From contig NZ_JASDDG010000011.1 of the NCBI RefSeq assembly GCF_030407495.1, positions 1-64,000 of the forward strand: a DNA stretch of 64,000 nucleotides, written 5' to 3'. The position numbers were made by a program, and so were the translations under genes. How positions within the stretch are numbered: position 1 is the first letter of the stretch; each line of letters starts with the position of its first letter. The notes under the pieces were generated by a model. That model was not told the DNA's origin. It saw only the letters and a list, made by a program, of their open reading frames with translations, and made no database searches. The DNA comes from Arthrobacter sp. APC 3897 (GTDB lineage Bacteria > Actinomycetota > Actinomycetes > Actinomycetales > Micrococcaceae). Of this stretch, positions 28,262 to 37,068 are shown one piece after another.

Positions 28262-29878
28262 TTAGGACTCTACCCCGTTGCCGGACAGCACGGAGAATCC
28301 GTAGCGTGTCAACGCCTGCCGTAGCTCAACGCGGTCATCGAGGACCAAATTCACTCCTTTTACTTCTTGGAATACTTCATGTCCCCGGCCTGCAACCAGC
28401 ACAGTGTCCTGCGGGCGGGCCAGCGACACGGCGTGGTCTATGGCCGCAGCCCGCGGCGCCATTTCAAGGATTTCACAGTCCAGTGCGCTGCGCTCCCGTG
28501 CGGCGCGGGCGCCGGCCAGGACATCGGCGCGGATAGCGGCCTCGTCCTCGTCATGGGGGTCGTCGTCGGTGACGATCACGACGTCGGCAAGCCGCGCGGC
28601 AATCTCCCCCATCAGCGGCCGCTTGGTTTGGTCACGCTCTCCGGTAGCGCCGAAAACGATAATGACGCGCGGCGGGGTGTCCGCATCGGAGGGATCTCCG
28701 GCTTCCCGGCGCACCGATTCCAGCGTGCGGGCCAGCGCATCGGGGTTGTGGGCGAAGTCGACAATTGCAGCCGGGGCTTCGCCCACCAGCTGCATACGGC
28801 CCGGAACCTCTACGGTGAACGGATCGCAGCGGTCCAGGGCTTCCTGGAGCTGTGCAATTCCCACGCCCGAGGCGAGGACCATGACGGCGGCAAGGGCTGC
28901 GTTGGAAACGTTGAAGGTACCGGGCAGGCCGGTTCCCGCGCGGAGCACGGCCCCGTCGGGGCCGCGCAGCACAAAGCGGTGGCCCAGCCCGTCGCGGACG
29001 ACGTCCGTTACCCGCCAGCGAGCCTCGGTGCCGTCGTCGTGCGTGGAAAGCGTCCAAACCGGAACCGGGGAGCCGGCGGCCATCCGGGCGCCCCATTCGT
29101 CGTCTACGCAGATGACTGCCTGCCGGGCCCGTTCCGTTGAAAACAAGGCAGCTTTGGCCGCGAAGTACTCTTCCATGGATCCGTGCAGGTCCAGGTGGTC
29201 CTGGGTCAGGTTGGTGAATCCGGCCACGTCAAACACGACGCCGTCCACGCGCCGGTACGAAATGGCATGCGAAGAAACTTCCATCGCGGCCGCGTCCAGG
29301 CCCTTTTCGCGCATCAGGGCGAGCAGCCCGTGCACCTGGGGCGATTCCGGCGTGGTGAGAGTGCTCGCTATGGGTTCTCCACCGGCAAGGATTTCGATGG
29401 TTCCGATGAGCCCTGTTGTCTTGCCCAGTGCACCCAGGAGGGAATTGATGAAGTAGGTGGTGGTGGTCTTGCCGTTGGTGCCCGTGACGCCGAACAGCGT
29501 GAGGCCGCTGCCGTCCCGCGGGCTGCTGCCGAAAACCGCCCCGGCCAGCGGCCCCACCAGCCGGCGCGGGTCGGACGTGACATAGACGGGCACCGGCAGT
29601 TCCGCCAGCCGGCGTGCGCCCTCGTCATCGGTAAGCACAGCCGCGGCTCCAGCCCCGGCCGCCGCGGCAGCGAAACGGGCACCATGGTGGCGGGCGCCGG
29701 GCAGCGCCACATAGAGGTCACCGGCCTGGACCTCACGGGAATTGATGGTGAGGCCCGTGAGCATGATGTCTGCTTCCCCATCCGCCGCGCGTGCGGGCTC
29801 AATCCCGGGCAGGCCGGCGGCCGCGAGCGAGTCCGCTGCTGCGCGCAGGGACACCGGTCGAACCGTTGACGGCCTCAT
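28262..29878 (-). CDS. murE: UDP-MurNAc-L-Ala-D-Glu--third residue ligase (MurE)
   Basis: Adds the diamino acid at position 3 of the stem. 538 residues from ATG 29878 (SD GGGAGG); an earlier in-frame GTG at 29923 is possible. Motifs: TGLTINSREVQAGDLYVALPG, ATP loop GTNGKTTT (133-140), MEVSSHAISYRRVDG, NLTQDHLDLHGSMEEYF and VDFAHNPDAL. The substrate-selectivity position, DNPR in meso-diaminopimelate-adding enzymes, reads DDPH here (about 439-442, in VTDDDPHDED), so the Arg that binds the extra carboxylate is missing. This favours L-Lys as substrate, the known position 3 residue in Arthrobacter walls. Confidence 0.95.
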   Translation of the reverse strand: MRPSTVRPVSLRAAADSLAAAGLPGIEPARAADGEADIMLTGLTINSREVQAGDLYVALPGARHHGARFAAAAAGAGAAAVLTDDEGARRLAELPVPVYVTSDPRRLVGPLAGAVFGSSPRDGSGLTLFGVTGTNGKTTTTYFINSLLGALGKTTGLIGTIEILAGGEPIASTLTTPESPQVHGLLALMREKGLDAAAMEVSSHAISYRRVDGVVFDVAGFTNLTQDHLDLHGSMEEYFAAKAALFSTERARQAVICVDDEWGARMAAGSPVPVWTLSTHDDGTEARWRVTDVVRDGLGHRFVLRGPDGAVLRAGTGLPGTFNVSNAALAAVMVLASGVGIAQLQEALDRCDPFTVEVPGRMQLVGEAPAAIVDFAHNPDALARTLESVRREAGDPSDADTPPRVIIVFGATGERDQTKRPLMGEIAARLADVVIVTDDDPHDEDEAAIRADVLAGARAARERSALDCEILEMAPRAAAIDHAVSLARPQDTVLVAGRGHEVFQEVKGVNLVLDDRVELRQALTRYGFSVLSGNGVES

Positions 29879-30017
29879 TCCGCCTCCCCGCTGCTGCGGA
29901 TTGCTTTGATCATTTGTAGGCACTGCACTGCTCCAGAAAAATTGACGTGGTACTCGAAATAGATCAGTCCGCAAGGAACTGTCCGCTTGGTGCTTGCCCG
30001 GCGACCCGCAGCCGGTT

Positions 30018-31808
30018 TCAGTACTCCACGGGGTACAGTTCCGGTTCCGACGAGGATGGTGCCACGTTTCGCGTGGTCAGCACCTGCTGCATGACCTTCT
30101 TGAAAGTCTTGCCGGGGTCCAGGACCTGCAGGGAACCCTCTGGCCGCTGCAGCGTCACCACCACGACGTACTGCGGATCATCCATGGGTGCAATACCAGC
30201 ATAGGAGAGTGTATAGCCGTCGTATCCGCCGTTGGCCGCCGGCGCTTCGGCGGTACCGGTCTTGGATCCCACCCGGTACTGGTCCAGGGCGCCTCCCCTG
30301 CCCGATCCTTCGGCTGTGACGGTCTCCAGCATGTGTTGGACTTCACGGGCCGTTTGTTCCGAAACCACCCGGGTGGACTCTGTCTTCCCGGCAGCGGTTT
30401 CCGTTCCGTCGGCCCCGATGTAGCTGTCGATCAGGCTCGGTGCCAGCCGGACGCCGTCGTTCGCGATCGTTTGGTAGACCATCGCCGTGTGCAGGGCGGT
30501 CTGGGCCAGACCCTGGCCGAAGAGCACCGTGTATTGCTGCCTGCCGTCCCATTCCTCGGGCTTGGCCAGCAGACCCACGGTTTCACCATTCAGGCCCACG
30601 TCCAGCGGCTCCCCGATCCCGAACTTTTTCAGCCAGTCATAGCGTTCCTGCTTGGTGAGCTGCTCGCCGATCATGACCGTGCCCGTGTTCATGGACTTGG
30701 TGAAGATGCCGGCGGCCGTCATATGCACGGTGCCGTGGTCAAAGGCGTCCTTGAAAGTCTGCCCGTCAACCGTGTAGGTGGAGGGGATTTCGAACCGGGA
30801 CTCCGGCTCAATGATGTCCTCTTCCAGGGCCGCCGCCATGGTGATGATCTTCGTGGTGGAACCCGGTTCGAAGGGGACGGTCACGGACAGGGGCTGCCGG
30901 TACTCGGCCGGCGTCTGGCCCGGATCGTTCGGGTCGACGGTGGTTGATTCCGCCATAGTGATGATGCGGCCGGTCTTGGCCTCGACCACCACCACGTTGC
31001 CCCAGTCCGCGTTGTACTCCTCGACCTGGCTCGCAATGGCTTGCTGGGCGAACCACTGCAGGTCACGGTCAATGCTGAGCTTGACGGAATCTCCGTCACG
31101 CACGGGGACGTCTTCATTGGTGGCATAGGGAATGCGGATTCCGTCTCCGCCTATTTCATACGTCCTGCTGCCTGCCTCACCCGCGAGGACGTCATCCTGG
31201 GTAAGCTCCATGCCCTCCTGCGGGCCGTCGGTTCCGAGGAATCCCACAATGGATCCTGCCACCGAGCCGGACGGATAGGTGCGCAGCGTGGTGCGGTCTG
31301 CGTAAATGCCGGGGAACTTCACCGCCAGGACCTTGTCCCTGATTTCCGGAGTCACGGTCTTTGCAACGAAATTGAAGCTGGCGTCCCCCAGTACCAGGCT
31401 CCTCAGGGATTCGGCGTCCTGGCCGAGGATGCCGGACAGTTCCTCGAAGGCCTGGTCAAAGGAGACCATTTCCTGGCCTTCGGACGTGCTTCGCGCGTAC
31501 TCCTGATCCTCCGCGTAGGGGTGCGAAAGGGTTTGGTCCACCACAATGTCGAAGCGTTCAACGCTGCGGGCCAGATAATTGCCCTCGGAGTCCAGGATGC
31601 TGCCGCGCAGCGGCGGCACAGCCCTGGTTTGCAGCCGCTCCGCAACTGCGGTTTCCGCCATCCCCTGCGGGTCGACTGCCTGCACCTGAAAGAGGCGCAC
31701 GCCGAGCACTGTCAGCAGGACCAGGGCCAGGATCAAACCTGTCCTCAGCCTGCCTGTAACGACGGCTACTCTGTGGTTCCCCTTCGCGGGGTCCTGCACT
31801 TTTGCCAC
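30018..31808 (-). CDS. ftsI: Septal transpeptidase FtsI (class B PBP)
   Basis: Division-specific D,D-transpeptidase partner of FtsW. 596 residues: short cytoplasmic tail, one membrane helix (about 22-42), pedestal domain with RGSILDSEGNYLARSVERFDI, then the penicillin-binding domain. Catalytic motifs: S317-x-x-K320 (EPGSTTK), S372-M-N374 and K516-T-G. The usual EPGSTFK is STTK here, a conservative change outside the two catalytic residues. No C-terminal PASTA domain. GTG start at 31808 with GAGGA about 6 nt upstream. It lies 34 nt after ftsL and before murE. Confidence 0.96.
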   Translation of the reverse strand: MAKVQDPAKGNHRVAVVTGRLRTGLILALVLLTVLGVRLFQVQAVDPQGMAETAVAERLQTRAVPPLRGSILDSEGNYLARSVERFDIVVDQTLSHPYAEDQEYARSTSEGQEMVSFDQAFEELSGILGQDAESLRSLVLGDASFNFVAKTVTPEIRDKVLAVKFPGIYADRTTLRTYPSGSVAGSIVGFLGTDGPQEGMELTQDDVLAGEAGSRTYEIGGDGIRIPYATNEDVPVRDGDSVKLSIDRDLQWFAQQAIASQVEEYNADWGNVVVVEAKTGRIITMAESTTVDPNDPGQTPAEYRQPLSVTVPFEPGSTTKIITMAAALEEDIIEPESRFEIPSTYTVDGQTFKDAFDHGTVHMTAAGIFTKSMNTGTVMIGEQLTKQERYDWLKKFGIGEPLDVGLNGETVGLLAKPEEWDGRQQYTVLFGQGLAQTALHTAMVYQTIANDGVRLAPSLIDSYIGADGTETAAGKTESTRVVSEQTAREVQHMLETVTAEGSGRGGALDQYRVGSKTGTAEAPAANGGYDGYTLSYAGIAPMDDPQYVVVVTLQRPEGSLQVLDPGKTFKKVMQQVLTTRNVAPSSSEPELYPVEY

Positions 31809-31842
31809 AACGTATCCTCGTCACTGCCTCGTAATACTTAAC

Positions 31843-32559
31843 TTATTGTCCGCTTCTCTGGACCGGAGCCGGAATGGTTCCGCCGTTCAGATCAGATTCC
31901 TGCACCGCGGGCGCCGGCTCCGGTTCACCTTCACCGGCCGCGGCTGATTCCGCTGCGGCCGCTTCCCGTTCTTCAGCTGCCCTTGCCGACTCGACCACCG
32001 GTGCCGGAGCCTCCGCGGCGGGCACAGCCGGGGCAACCGGCTGCGTCAGCACATTGGGGGCGGGAATCAGGACAGCCGGCGCGTCGGCTTCCTCCGCCGG
32101 CACGGGGTCCCCTGTTACAGCCAGCGTCTGAAGATCGATGCTTCCAAACGAGGACGAAGTGACCATCCCCAGTTCAGCGGCTTCCGCAGCCAGGACCTGG
32201 GGAGCCTGGTGGTTCTCCAGCTGCTGGGTCAGCGCCTCGTTGCGCTGTGCCAGTTCAGTGCGCTCATTCTGCAGCTGGACCAGCTGATACTGCCCGCTCG
32301 AAACGGAGATGTTCAGCAGCAGGACTGCGCCCAATCCGAGGATGAGCGTAATGAAACAGAGAATAACAACGGGAGCACGCCGGCGGCGCTGCACCGCCGC
32401 AGGTACCACGGACAGCGGCGTCCTCCGGCGCGGTGCCGGAGCGGAAGGTGCCGGACGAACCGGAGCCGGATTCCAATCCAGCGCCCGGGCGGTGTTGCCG
32501 TGCGTGGTGCGGCGGTGTCCGGCGATCCCTGTGTGGGGCCGGGTCTGTACCTGTGTCAT
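31843..32559 (-). CDS. ftsL: Cell division protein FtsL-like
   Basis: Recognised mainly by position between rsmH and ftsI and by its plan: basic Pro-rich cytoplasmic tail (1-68), one membrane helix (about 69-91, [20 protein letters not shown]), then a heptad-patterned coiled coil (about 95-125, [20 protein letters not shown]). The coiled coil of FtsL pairs with FtsB-type proteins. The C-terminal 100 residues are an unusual Ala/Pro/Glu-rich extracellular tail, probably disordered, roughly doubling the size of a typical FtsL (about 100-120). It overlaps rsmH by 4 nt (ATGA). Confidence 0.87.
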   Translation of the reverse strand: MTQVQTRPHTGIAGHRRTTHGNTARALDWNPAPVRPAPSAPAPRRRTPLSVVPAAVQRRRRAPVVILCFITLILGLGAVLLLNISVSSGQYQLVQLQNERTELAQRNEALTQQLENHQAPQVLAAEAAELGMVTSSSFGSIDLQTLAVTGDPVPAEEADAPAVLIPAPNVLTQPVAPAVPAAEAPAPVVESARAAEEREAAAAESAAAGEGEPEPAPAVQESDLNGGTIPAPVQRSGQ

Positions 32560-33554
32560 GAATCTGCCCCGTCGGTAGCCATGCGAATCCGTTCCACGGC
32601 CCGCAGTTTCGCGGAGGCAGCACGGGGATTTTCAGCAATTTCTTCTTCGGTGGGAACCTCGGTTCCCTTGGTCAGCCGGTTCAGCTGCGCCTTGTGTTGT
32701 TCCAGTTCCACCGGGAAACCCTTGGGGGCGGAGGACCGGGCACCGGCCGCGAACACGCCCTTGACGATCTTGTCTTCCAGCGAGTGGTAGGACATGACCA
32801 CCACCCGGCCACCAAGGTTCAGGACCGAGAGTGAGGCGGGGATGGCACGCTCCAGGACGTCCAGCTCTTCGTTAACCTCGATCCGCAGGGCCTGGAAGGT
32901 CCGTTTTGCGGGATGGCCCCCTGTGCGGGCAGCTCCGGCAGGCACGACGGCACGGATGGCATCGACCAGTTCCCCCGTGGTGGTGAAGGGCTTTTCAGCG
33001 CGGGTGGACACAATCGCCGAAGCAATACGGCCGGCGAATTTTTCCTCACCCCATTTGCGGATGATCGAAACCAGGTCCGCTTCGCTGTAGCTGTTAACGA
33101 TGTCAGCCGCGGTGCGCCCGCGGCTGACATCCATCCGCATGTCCAGCGGTGCATCGTAGGAGTAGGCGAATCCCCTGTCCCGCTCGTCGAGCTGAAGCGA
33201 GGACACGCCCAGATCAAAGAGCGCCCCGTCGATGCCGGTAAAACCCAGGTCCCGGACAACATCGGCAATTTCGTCGTACACAGCGTGCACGAGGTCAATG
33301 CGGTCCTCGAATGGAGCCAGACGTTCTCCGGCCAGGGCCAGTGCCTGCCGGTCCCGGTCGATGCCGATCACGTGCAGCTGGGGGAAGCGTTCCAGCATGG
33401 CTTCGGTGTGTCCGCCCATGCCAAGGGTTGCATCCACAACCACAGCACTGCCGTGGTCTGCCACGGCTTTGTCGATGGCAGGTGCCAGCAAGTTAATACA
33501 GCGGTCACGCAGCACCGGAACATGCCGTTCCTCGGTAGGGCGTTCTTCGCTCAT
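32556..33554 (-). CDS. rsmH: 16S rRNA (cytosine(1402)-N4)-methyltransferase
   Basis: SAM-dependent methyltransferase acting on C1402 in the ribosomal P site. 332 residues: [17 protein letters not shown], the SAM loop [29 protein letters not shown]-like segment, [23 protein letters not shown], and C-terminal [14 protein letters not shown] and [10 protein letters not shown]. All these are strong MraW/RsmH signatures. SD AAGGA lies about 8 nt before the ATG. It follows mraZ after a 238-bp leader-like gap and starts the run of tightly packed division genes. Confidence 0.97.
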   Translation of the reverse strand: MSEERPTEERHVPVLRDRCINLLAPAIDKAVADHGSAVVVDATLGMGGHTEAMLERFPQLHVIGIDRDRQALALAGERLAPFEDRIDLVHAVYDEIADVVRDLGFTGIDGALFDLGVSSLQLDERDRGFAYSYDAPLDMRMDVSRGRTAADIVNSYSEADLVSIIRKWGEEKFAGRIASAIVSTRAEKPFTTTGELVDAIRAVVPAGAARTGGHPAKRTFQALRIEVNEELDVLERAIPASLSVLNLGGRVVVMSYHSLEDKIVKGVFAAGARSSAPKGFPVELEQHKAQLNRLTKGTEVPTEEEIAENPRAASAKLRAVERIRMATDGADS

Positions 33555-33792
33555 CTGCTGTCCTTCCGCGTCCGGGACGGCGGTGTAGTTCTTGAATCAG
33601 ACCCCCATCCGCGCCTCACGCTGCGGCGCCTGGCTCCGGGGAAGTGAAGTCAGGTGCCGGCCCTGCGGGGCGGCTGGAGATCTCATGCAAGAATCCGCTG
33701 CATCCGGTTCCTGCGTGGTGGTGTGGTTGACGTGGTTATGTTTTGCTGAATTTTGTGCTGTTTGCCGGGTAGTGCCGTTGATCGCAAGCTGT
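33555..33792 (-). promoter_or_regulatory. rsmH (mraW) leader, candidate mraW RNA motif
   Basis: 238 bp without a gene between mraZ and rsmH. On the transcribed strand it starts A/C-rich and AT-rich, then becomes GC-rich with a stem GGCACCTG / CAGGCGCC (one mismatch). A structured 'mraW RNA' motif has been described upstream of mraW in actinobacteria. Position and strand fit, but I cannot verify the consensus by eye. Confidence 0.4.
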
Positions 33793-34224
33793 CTAGAAGA
33801 CCCCTGGAATGGTGTCCTCGTCGGTTTCCGAGAACGCCGTTTCCTGCTCTTCCAAGTAGGTCTGCCACGCCGCGGCGTCCCAGATTTCAGCCCTGGTGCC
33901 TGCGCCGATCACGGCCAACTCGCGGCCGAGTCCGGCGTAGGACCGCAGTGCCGGCGGAATGGTGATCCGGCCCTGCTTGTCCGGGACTTCATCTGAGGCT
34001 CCCGAGAGGAAAACCCGAATGTAGTCACGTGCCTGGCGTGAGGAAAGCGGAGCTTCCCTCATCTGCTCATGCACCCGTTCAAACTCTTTCTGGCTAAAAA
34101 CGTAGATGCAGCGTTCCTGCCCCCTGGTAAGCACCAACCCGCCGGCCAGTTCCTCGCGGAATTTCGCCGGCAGGATGAGCCGCCCTTTTTCGTCCAAGCG
34201 AGGTGAATGGGTTCCGAGGAACAT
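33793..34224 (-). CDS. mraZ: Transcriptional regulator MraZ
   Basis: DNA-binding repressor of the dcw operon. 143 residues with two SpoVT/AbrB-like half domains, each with the D-x-x-x-R core: [17 protein letters not shown] (about 10-26) and [18 protein letters not shown] (about 80-97). [15 protein letters not shown] at the N-terminus is near-universal for MraZ. Its likely binding boxes, three TGGAG repeats at 10-bp spacing, lie in its own promoter at 34298-34329. First gene of the cluster. No strong Shine-Dalgarno; AGGCGG lies about 6 nt before the ATG. Confidence 0.96.
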   Translation of the reverse strand: MFLGTHSPRLDEKGRLILPAKFREELAGGLVLTRGQERCIYVFSQKEFERVHEQMREAPLSSRQARDYIRVFLSGASDEVPDKQGRITIPPALRSYAGLGRELAVIGAGTRAEIWDAAAWQTYLEEQETAFSETDEDTIPGVF

Positions 34225-34297
34225 CAGTCACCGCCTGTCCAAATTGGGAGAAGTTCCTCCTGCTGTACCTGCTTTGCTGCCCCTACGCTCTTATGGC

Positions 34298-34329
34298 CTC
34301 CACTTTACTCCACTTCCCTCCACAGTCAA
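34298..34329 (-). promoter_or_regulatory. mraZ promoter with three MraZ boxes
   Basis: Minus strand: -35 TTGACT (34324-34329), 16-bp spacer, -10 TAAAGT (34302-34307). TGGAG occurs three times at exactly 10-bp intervals (plus-strand CTCCA at 34298, 34308 and 34318). They span the spacer, flank the -10 and touch the -35. MraZ is known to bind tandem TGGGN5-type repeats, so this fits autorepression by occlusion. The rest of the 34225-34537 gap shows the terminator below and no other gene. Confidence 0.75.
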
Positions 34330-34455
34330 CGATCCAGCCCCGTGGTTTGCGGCGCGTCGGGCCTTTTCTTCCGCAGAATGACGCGGATCGCGGCTGGTGG
34401 AGGATTCCGACGCCCGGGAGCGGACCGGAAGGGGGTTTTCTGCTCCTTCACCCAC

Positions 34456-34483
34456 AAAAAAGACCCGCCTGCGGCGGGTCTTT
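34456..34483 (-). terminator. Intrinsic terminator after the DUF3040 gene
   Basis: GACCCGCC-GCA-GGCGGGTC stem followed by TTTTTT on the minus strand. It insulates the DUF3040 unit from the mraZ promoter. Confidence 0.9.
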
Positions 34484-34537
34484 AGTGGAGGGGTGCCGGA
34501 CGGGGAGGAAAGTGGAGCGGACCCTCAGCCCTGCGGG

Positions 34538-34921
34538 TTACTGATCCCGCTTGCGCTCATCCCATTTGTTTTCCAGATTGCTCATAAAGTTCTTTGGCGC
34601 ACTCGCCTCACGCTCTTTCCTGCGTGCCGGCGAGTCCGGCTGTACGTTCCGTTTGCCGCGCGTCGTCGCGTAGTAAACTCCCGCCCCCATGACCAGGAAG
34701 CCCAGTATTCCCAAGACAAGACTGAACGGCGTGTCGGAGGCGACGCCCCCGAGCAGCAGTCCGATCCCCGCAACGGCAACCAGAGCACCAAGCACAATCC
34801 GCCTGGTGGATATACCCGTGGGTGCCGGGGTTGCCATGGAATTGGCAAATTTGGGGTCCTCGGCGTGTAATTGCTGCTCCAACTGGTCCAGCAAGCGCTG
34901 CTCGTGTTCCGAGAGTGCCAT
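34538..34921 (-). CDS. DUF3040 membrane protein
   Basis: 127-residue protein starting MALSEHEQRLLDQLEQQL at ATG 34921 with a perfect AAGGAGG Shine-Dalgarno; the longer in-frame ORF is rejected for that reason. The N-terminal amphipathic 'LSEHEQRLLDQLE' signature identifies the DUF3040 family (compare Rv2169c, in the same neighbourhood in M. tuberculosis). Two membrane helices follow (about 43-60 and 65-83), then a basic tail of 40 residues ending KWDERKRDQ. Both ends are cytoplasmic by the positive-inside rule. Function is unknown; its place between the dcw cluster and dinB is conserved in relatives. Confidence 0.85.
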   Translation of the reverse strand: MALSEHEQRLLDQLEQQLHAEDPKFANSMATPAPTGISTRRIVLGALVAVAGIGLLLGGVASDTPFSLVLGILGFLVMGAGVYYATTRGKRNVQPDSPARRKEREASAPKNFMSNLENKWDERKRDQ

Positions 34922-35013
34922 TACTGCCTCCTTGCGGTCCGAAATACCCATGTCAAGCAACCAACGATCCCCGTGCCGGGACGGTTCCCACCGCCGGCTT
35001 CCCGGAGAACTTA

Positions 35014-35045
35014 GGTGATCCCCCGGCTACGCCGGGCAGTTCACC
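35014..35045. other. Nested stem-loop of unknown role in the dinB-DUF3040 gap
   Basis: Outer arms GGTGA / TCACC and inner arms CCCGGC / GCCGGG with a 3-nt loop. It sits within 234 bp that lack a gene (34922-35155). It may end the dinB transcript, but no T run follows on either strand. I see no match to a riboswitch I know. Confidence 0.45.
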
Positions 35046-35155
35046 TGGACCGACAATCCGGGCAGAACGCGTGTTGTGCTTACTTTCTAGGATAGGTGGC
35101 AATTTCATCCGAGGAAAGCGGTGGGGACGCTGCCGGGATCCATTCCGCCTAGGGC

Positions 35156-36403
35156 TTAGCTGGTTTCCTCTCCCGCAGTGCCCGTCCCGCCCGGAGCCCG
35201 GCCGGAACGCCCCCGGCGTGAGGGATTCAAAAGCCTGGCCGGCATGACGCCCAGCTCACCGAAACGGGCGTTGATCTTATCCAGCGTGTCCTCGGCAGAC
35301 CGCCAGTTGTCGTCGCGGCCGTCCAGTGTCAGCTGAACTGCCGCCCCTTCCGCAGGCTCCAGCCGCTCGGCCCTCAGGCCGATCAGCCGCACGCTCATTC
35401 GGCGGGGACCCAGGGCAGTGAGCAGGGCCCGCGATTCTTCGTAAATTAATTGGGCGCTGTCAACGGGCTCCCGCAGGGTCCGGGTTCTGGTGAGGGTGGA
35501 GAAATCCGCATACCGCAGCTTGAGGGACACTGCACGGCACTGCAGCCCGGCCGCCCGCAACCGGACTGCCGTCTTGTGAGCCAGGCGGAGCAATTCCGTA
35601 TGCAGCGTCTCATCGTCAGATACATCCCGCGCGAAAGTCTCTTCCGCTCCAATGCTCTTTTCCCGGCGCACCGGAGTGACTGTGCGGGGATCCCTCCCCC
35701 AGGCCAGCTCGTAGACATGCTCTCCGGTGACTCCAAGGAGCCGCTTCAGAACACTGACGGGCGTGCGGGCCACGTCCTCCACCGTGGATATCCCCACCCG
35801 TGCAAGGGTTTCCCGGGTTTTGGCACCCACACCCCACAGGGCCGAGACGTTCAAGGTGTGGAGATAGGCCACTGTTTCATCGCGGGGAATCAGCAGCAGC
35901 CCGTCCGGCTTGGAACGGGTGGAGGCAATCTTCGCCACGAACTTGGTGGACGCGATGCCAACGCTGGCGGTAATCCCGAGTTCCGAGGCCACCCGCTGAC
36001 GGATCAGCTCCCCGATGGCACGCGGCGGGCCGAGCAGGCGCATGGCTCCGGCAATATCCAAAAAGGCCTCATCAACACTGAGCGGTTCCACCAGCGGAGT
36101 AATGGATTCGAAGATGGCCATGAGCCGGCCGGACACATCACGGTAATCCTCATGGTGGGGCTCCAGGATGACAGCCTGCGGACACAGCCGAAAGGCCCGG
36201 GACATGGGCATGGCCGAGTGGACGCCGTAGCGGCGTGCTTCATAGGAAGCGGACAGTACAACTGATCGGCCGCCGAGTCCGCCCACAATGACGGGACGGC
36301 CGGCCAGTTCGGGTCGCTTGAGCAATTCCACCGACACGTAGAAGGCATCCATGTCCACGTGCATGATGGTGCAGTCGCGGTTTTCGCTGGGGCCGTTGCT
36401 CAC
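35156..36403 (-). CDS. dinB: DNA polymerase IV (Y-family)
   Basis: Translesion polymerase of 415 residues. Catalytic motifs: MHVDMDAFYVSVELLKRPEL (first Asp pair) and PLSVDEAFLDIAGA (D and E of the palm); LSASYEARRYGVHSAMPMSRA is the fingers region; then the helix-hairpin-helix thumb (WGVGAKTRETLARVGI) and little-finger domain. The C-terminus is a Gly/Arg-rich tail with no obvious QLxLF clamp motif at the end; VQLTLDG at about 370 may serve instead. GTG start at 36403, 6 nt after TACCAT; the AAGGA touching the start codon is too close to be a Shine-Dalgarno. No SOS box seen. Confidence 0.95.
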   Translation of the reverse strand: MSNGPSENRDCTIMHVDMDAFYVSVELLKRPELAGRPVIVGGLGGRSVVLSASYEARRYGVHSAMPMSRAFRLCPQAVILEPHHEDYRDVSGRLMAIFESITPLVEPLSVDEAFLDIAGAMRLLGPPRAIGELIRQRVASELGITASVGIASTKFVAKIASTRSKPDGLLLIPRDETVAYLHTLNVSALWGVGAKTRETLARVGISTVEDVARTPVSVLKRLLGVTGEHVYELAWGRDPRTVTPVRREKSIGAEETFARDVSDDETLHTELLRLAHKTAVRLRAAGLQCRAVSLKLRYADFSTLTRTRTLREPVDSAQLIYEESRALLTALGPRRMSVRLIGLRAERLEPAEGAAVQLTLDGRDDNWRSAEDTLDKINARFGELGVMPARLLNPSRRGRSGRAPGGTGTAGEETS

Positions 36404-36409
36404 TCCTTC

Positions 36410-36415
36410 ATGGTA
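36410..36415 (-). promoter_or_regulatory. -10 box for a probably leaderless dinB transcript
   Basis: TACCAT on the minus strand, 6 nt before the GTG. A divergent TAGACT at 36444-36449 is a candidate -10 for the lipoprotein gene on the other strand. Confidence 0.5.
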
Positions 36416-36477
36416 GACAACGGGTCCGACGTTTGCGTTTCGCCTAGACTGGGGACCAGATCCTGACCTCCCAGCAG

Positions 36478-37059
36478 ATGCGGATACCCATGAAAAAGCT
36501 CCCGATTGCCCTTACTGCCGCCGCCGTCCTCCTGGCGGCCGCAGGCTGCACCTCGGATTCGGACACTACAGAAACCGGAACTTCCGCACCCTCTGCCCCG
36601 GTATCTTCTTCCGCCGCGGTCTCTCCGTCGGCAAGCGGCTCTGCGTCCTCATCCGGTCCGTCAGCCTCCGCCGGCGCCTCGGAATCAGCGGACAGTACGG
36701 CCACCCCTTCAACAACCTCCACCTCCACCGCTATTGCTGAGGGCTTCCCCACGGATCTGATTCCGCTGCTGCCGGGATCGACGGCGCTGACCACCAGCTT
36801 CGAGGAGACCGACGCCCTCTTTACTGCTTCGCTGAGCGGCAGCACTGATTCGCCCGCCAAGGAGATTTTGGCCTTCTATGCCAAGACGTTCTCCGATCAG
36901 GGCTTCACGCCCTCCGACCCCGAGGAACAGGGACCGGCTACCGTGCAGCAGTTTGTCCGTTCCGGCGGAGACGACACCGCCAATGTGACAGTGGTCTCGC
37001 GCGACGGCAGCTTCTTCTACACTGCCAGCATCAACACGCTTCCCGAGTCAGACAAGTAA
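36478..37059 (+). CDS. Secreted lipoprotein of unknown function
   Basis: 193 residues. A signal peptide (MKKLPIALTAAAVLL) ends in lipobox LAAAGC, so the mature protein is lipid-anchored at Cys after LspA cleavage. The start may instead be the ATG four codons on (36490), which gives a cleaner signal peptide. Residues about 25-80 are a Ser/Thr/Ala/Pro linker. The folded C-terminal part (about 85-193) contains a segment, EILAFYAKTFSDQGFTPSDP, that resembles small periplasmic domains of unknown role. It is divergent from dinB and 9 nt before the polyprenyl synthase gene, with which it may be co-transcribed. Confidence 0.85.
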   Translation: MRIPMKKLPIALTAAAVLLAAAGCTSDSDTTETGTSAPSAPVSSSAAVSPSASGSASSSGPSASAGASESADSTATPSTTSTSTAIAEGFPTDLIPLLPGSTALTTSFEETDALFTASLSGSTDSPAKEILAFYAKTFSDQGFTPSDPEEQGPATVQQFVRSGGDDTANVTVVSRDGSFFYTASINTLPESDK

Positions 37060-37068
37060 GGCCCGGCC

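Noticed and set aside
34981-35060. tRNA-like fold in the dinB-DUF3040 gap
   Set aside because: The nested stem looks tRNA-arm-like, but there is no TTCRA T-loop, no acceptor stem pairing and no anticodon arm.
36404-36477. LexA/SOS box in the dinB promoter
   Set aside because: No TCGAAC-N4-GTTCGA-like dyad is present, so damage control of dinB by LexA is not supported here.
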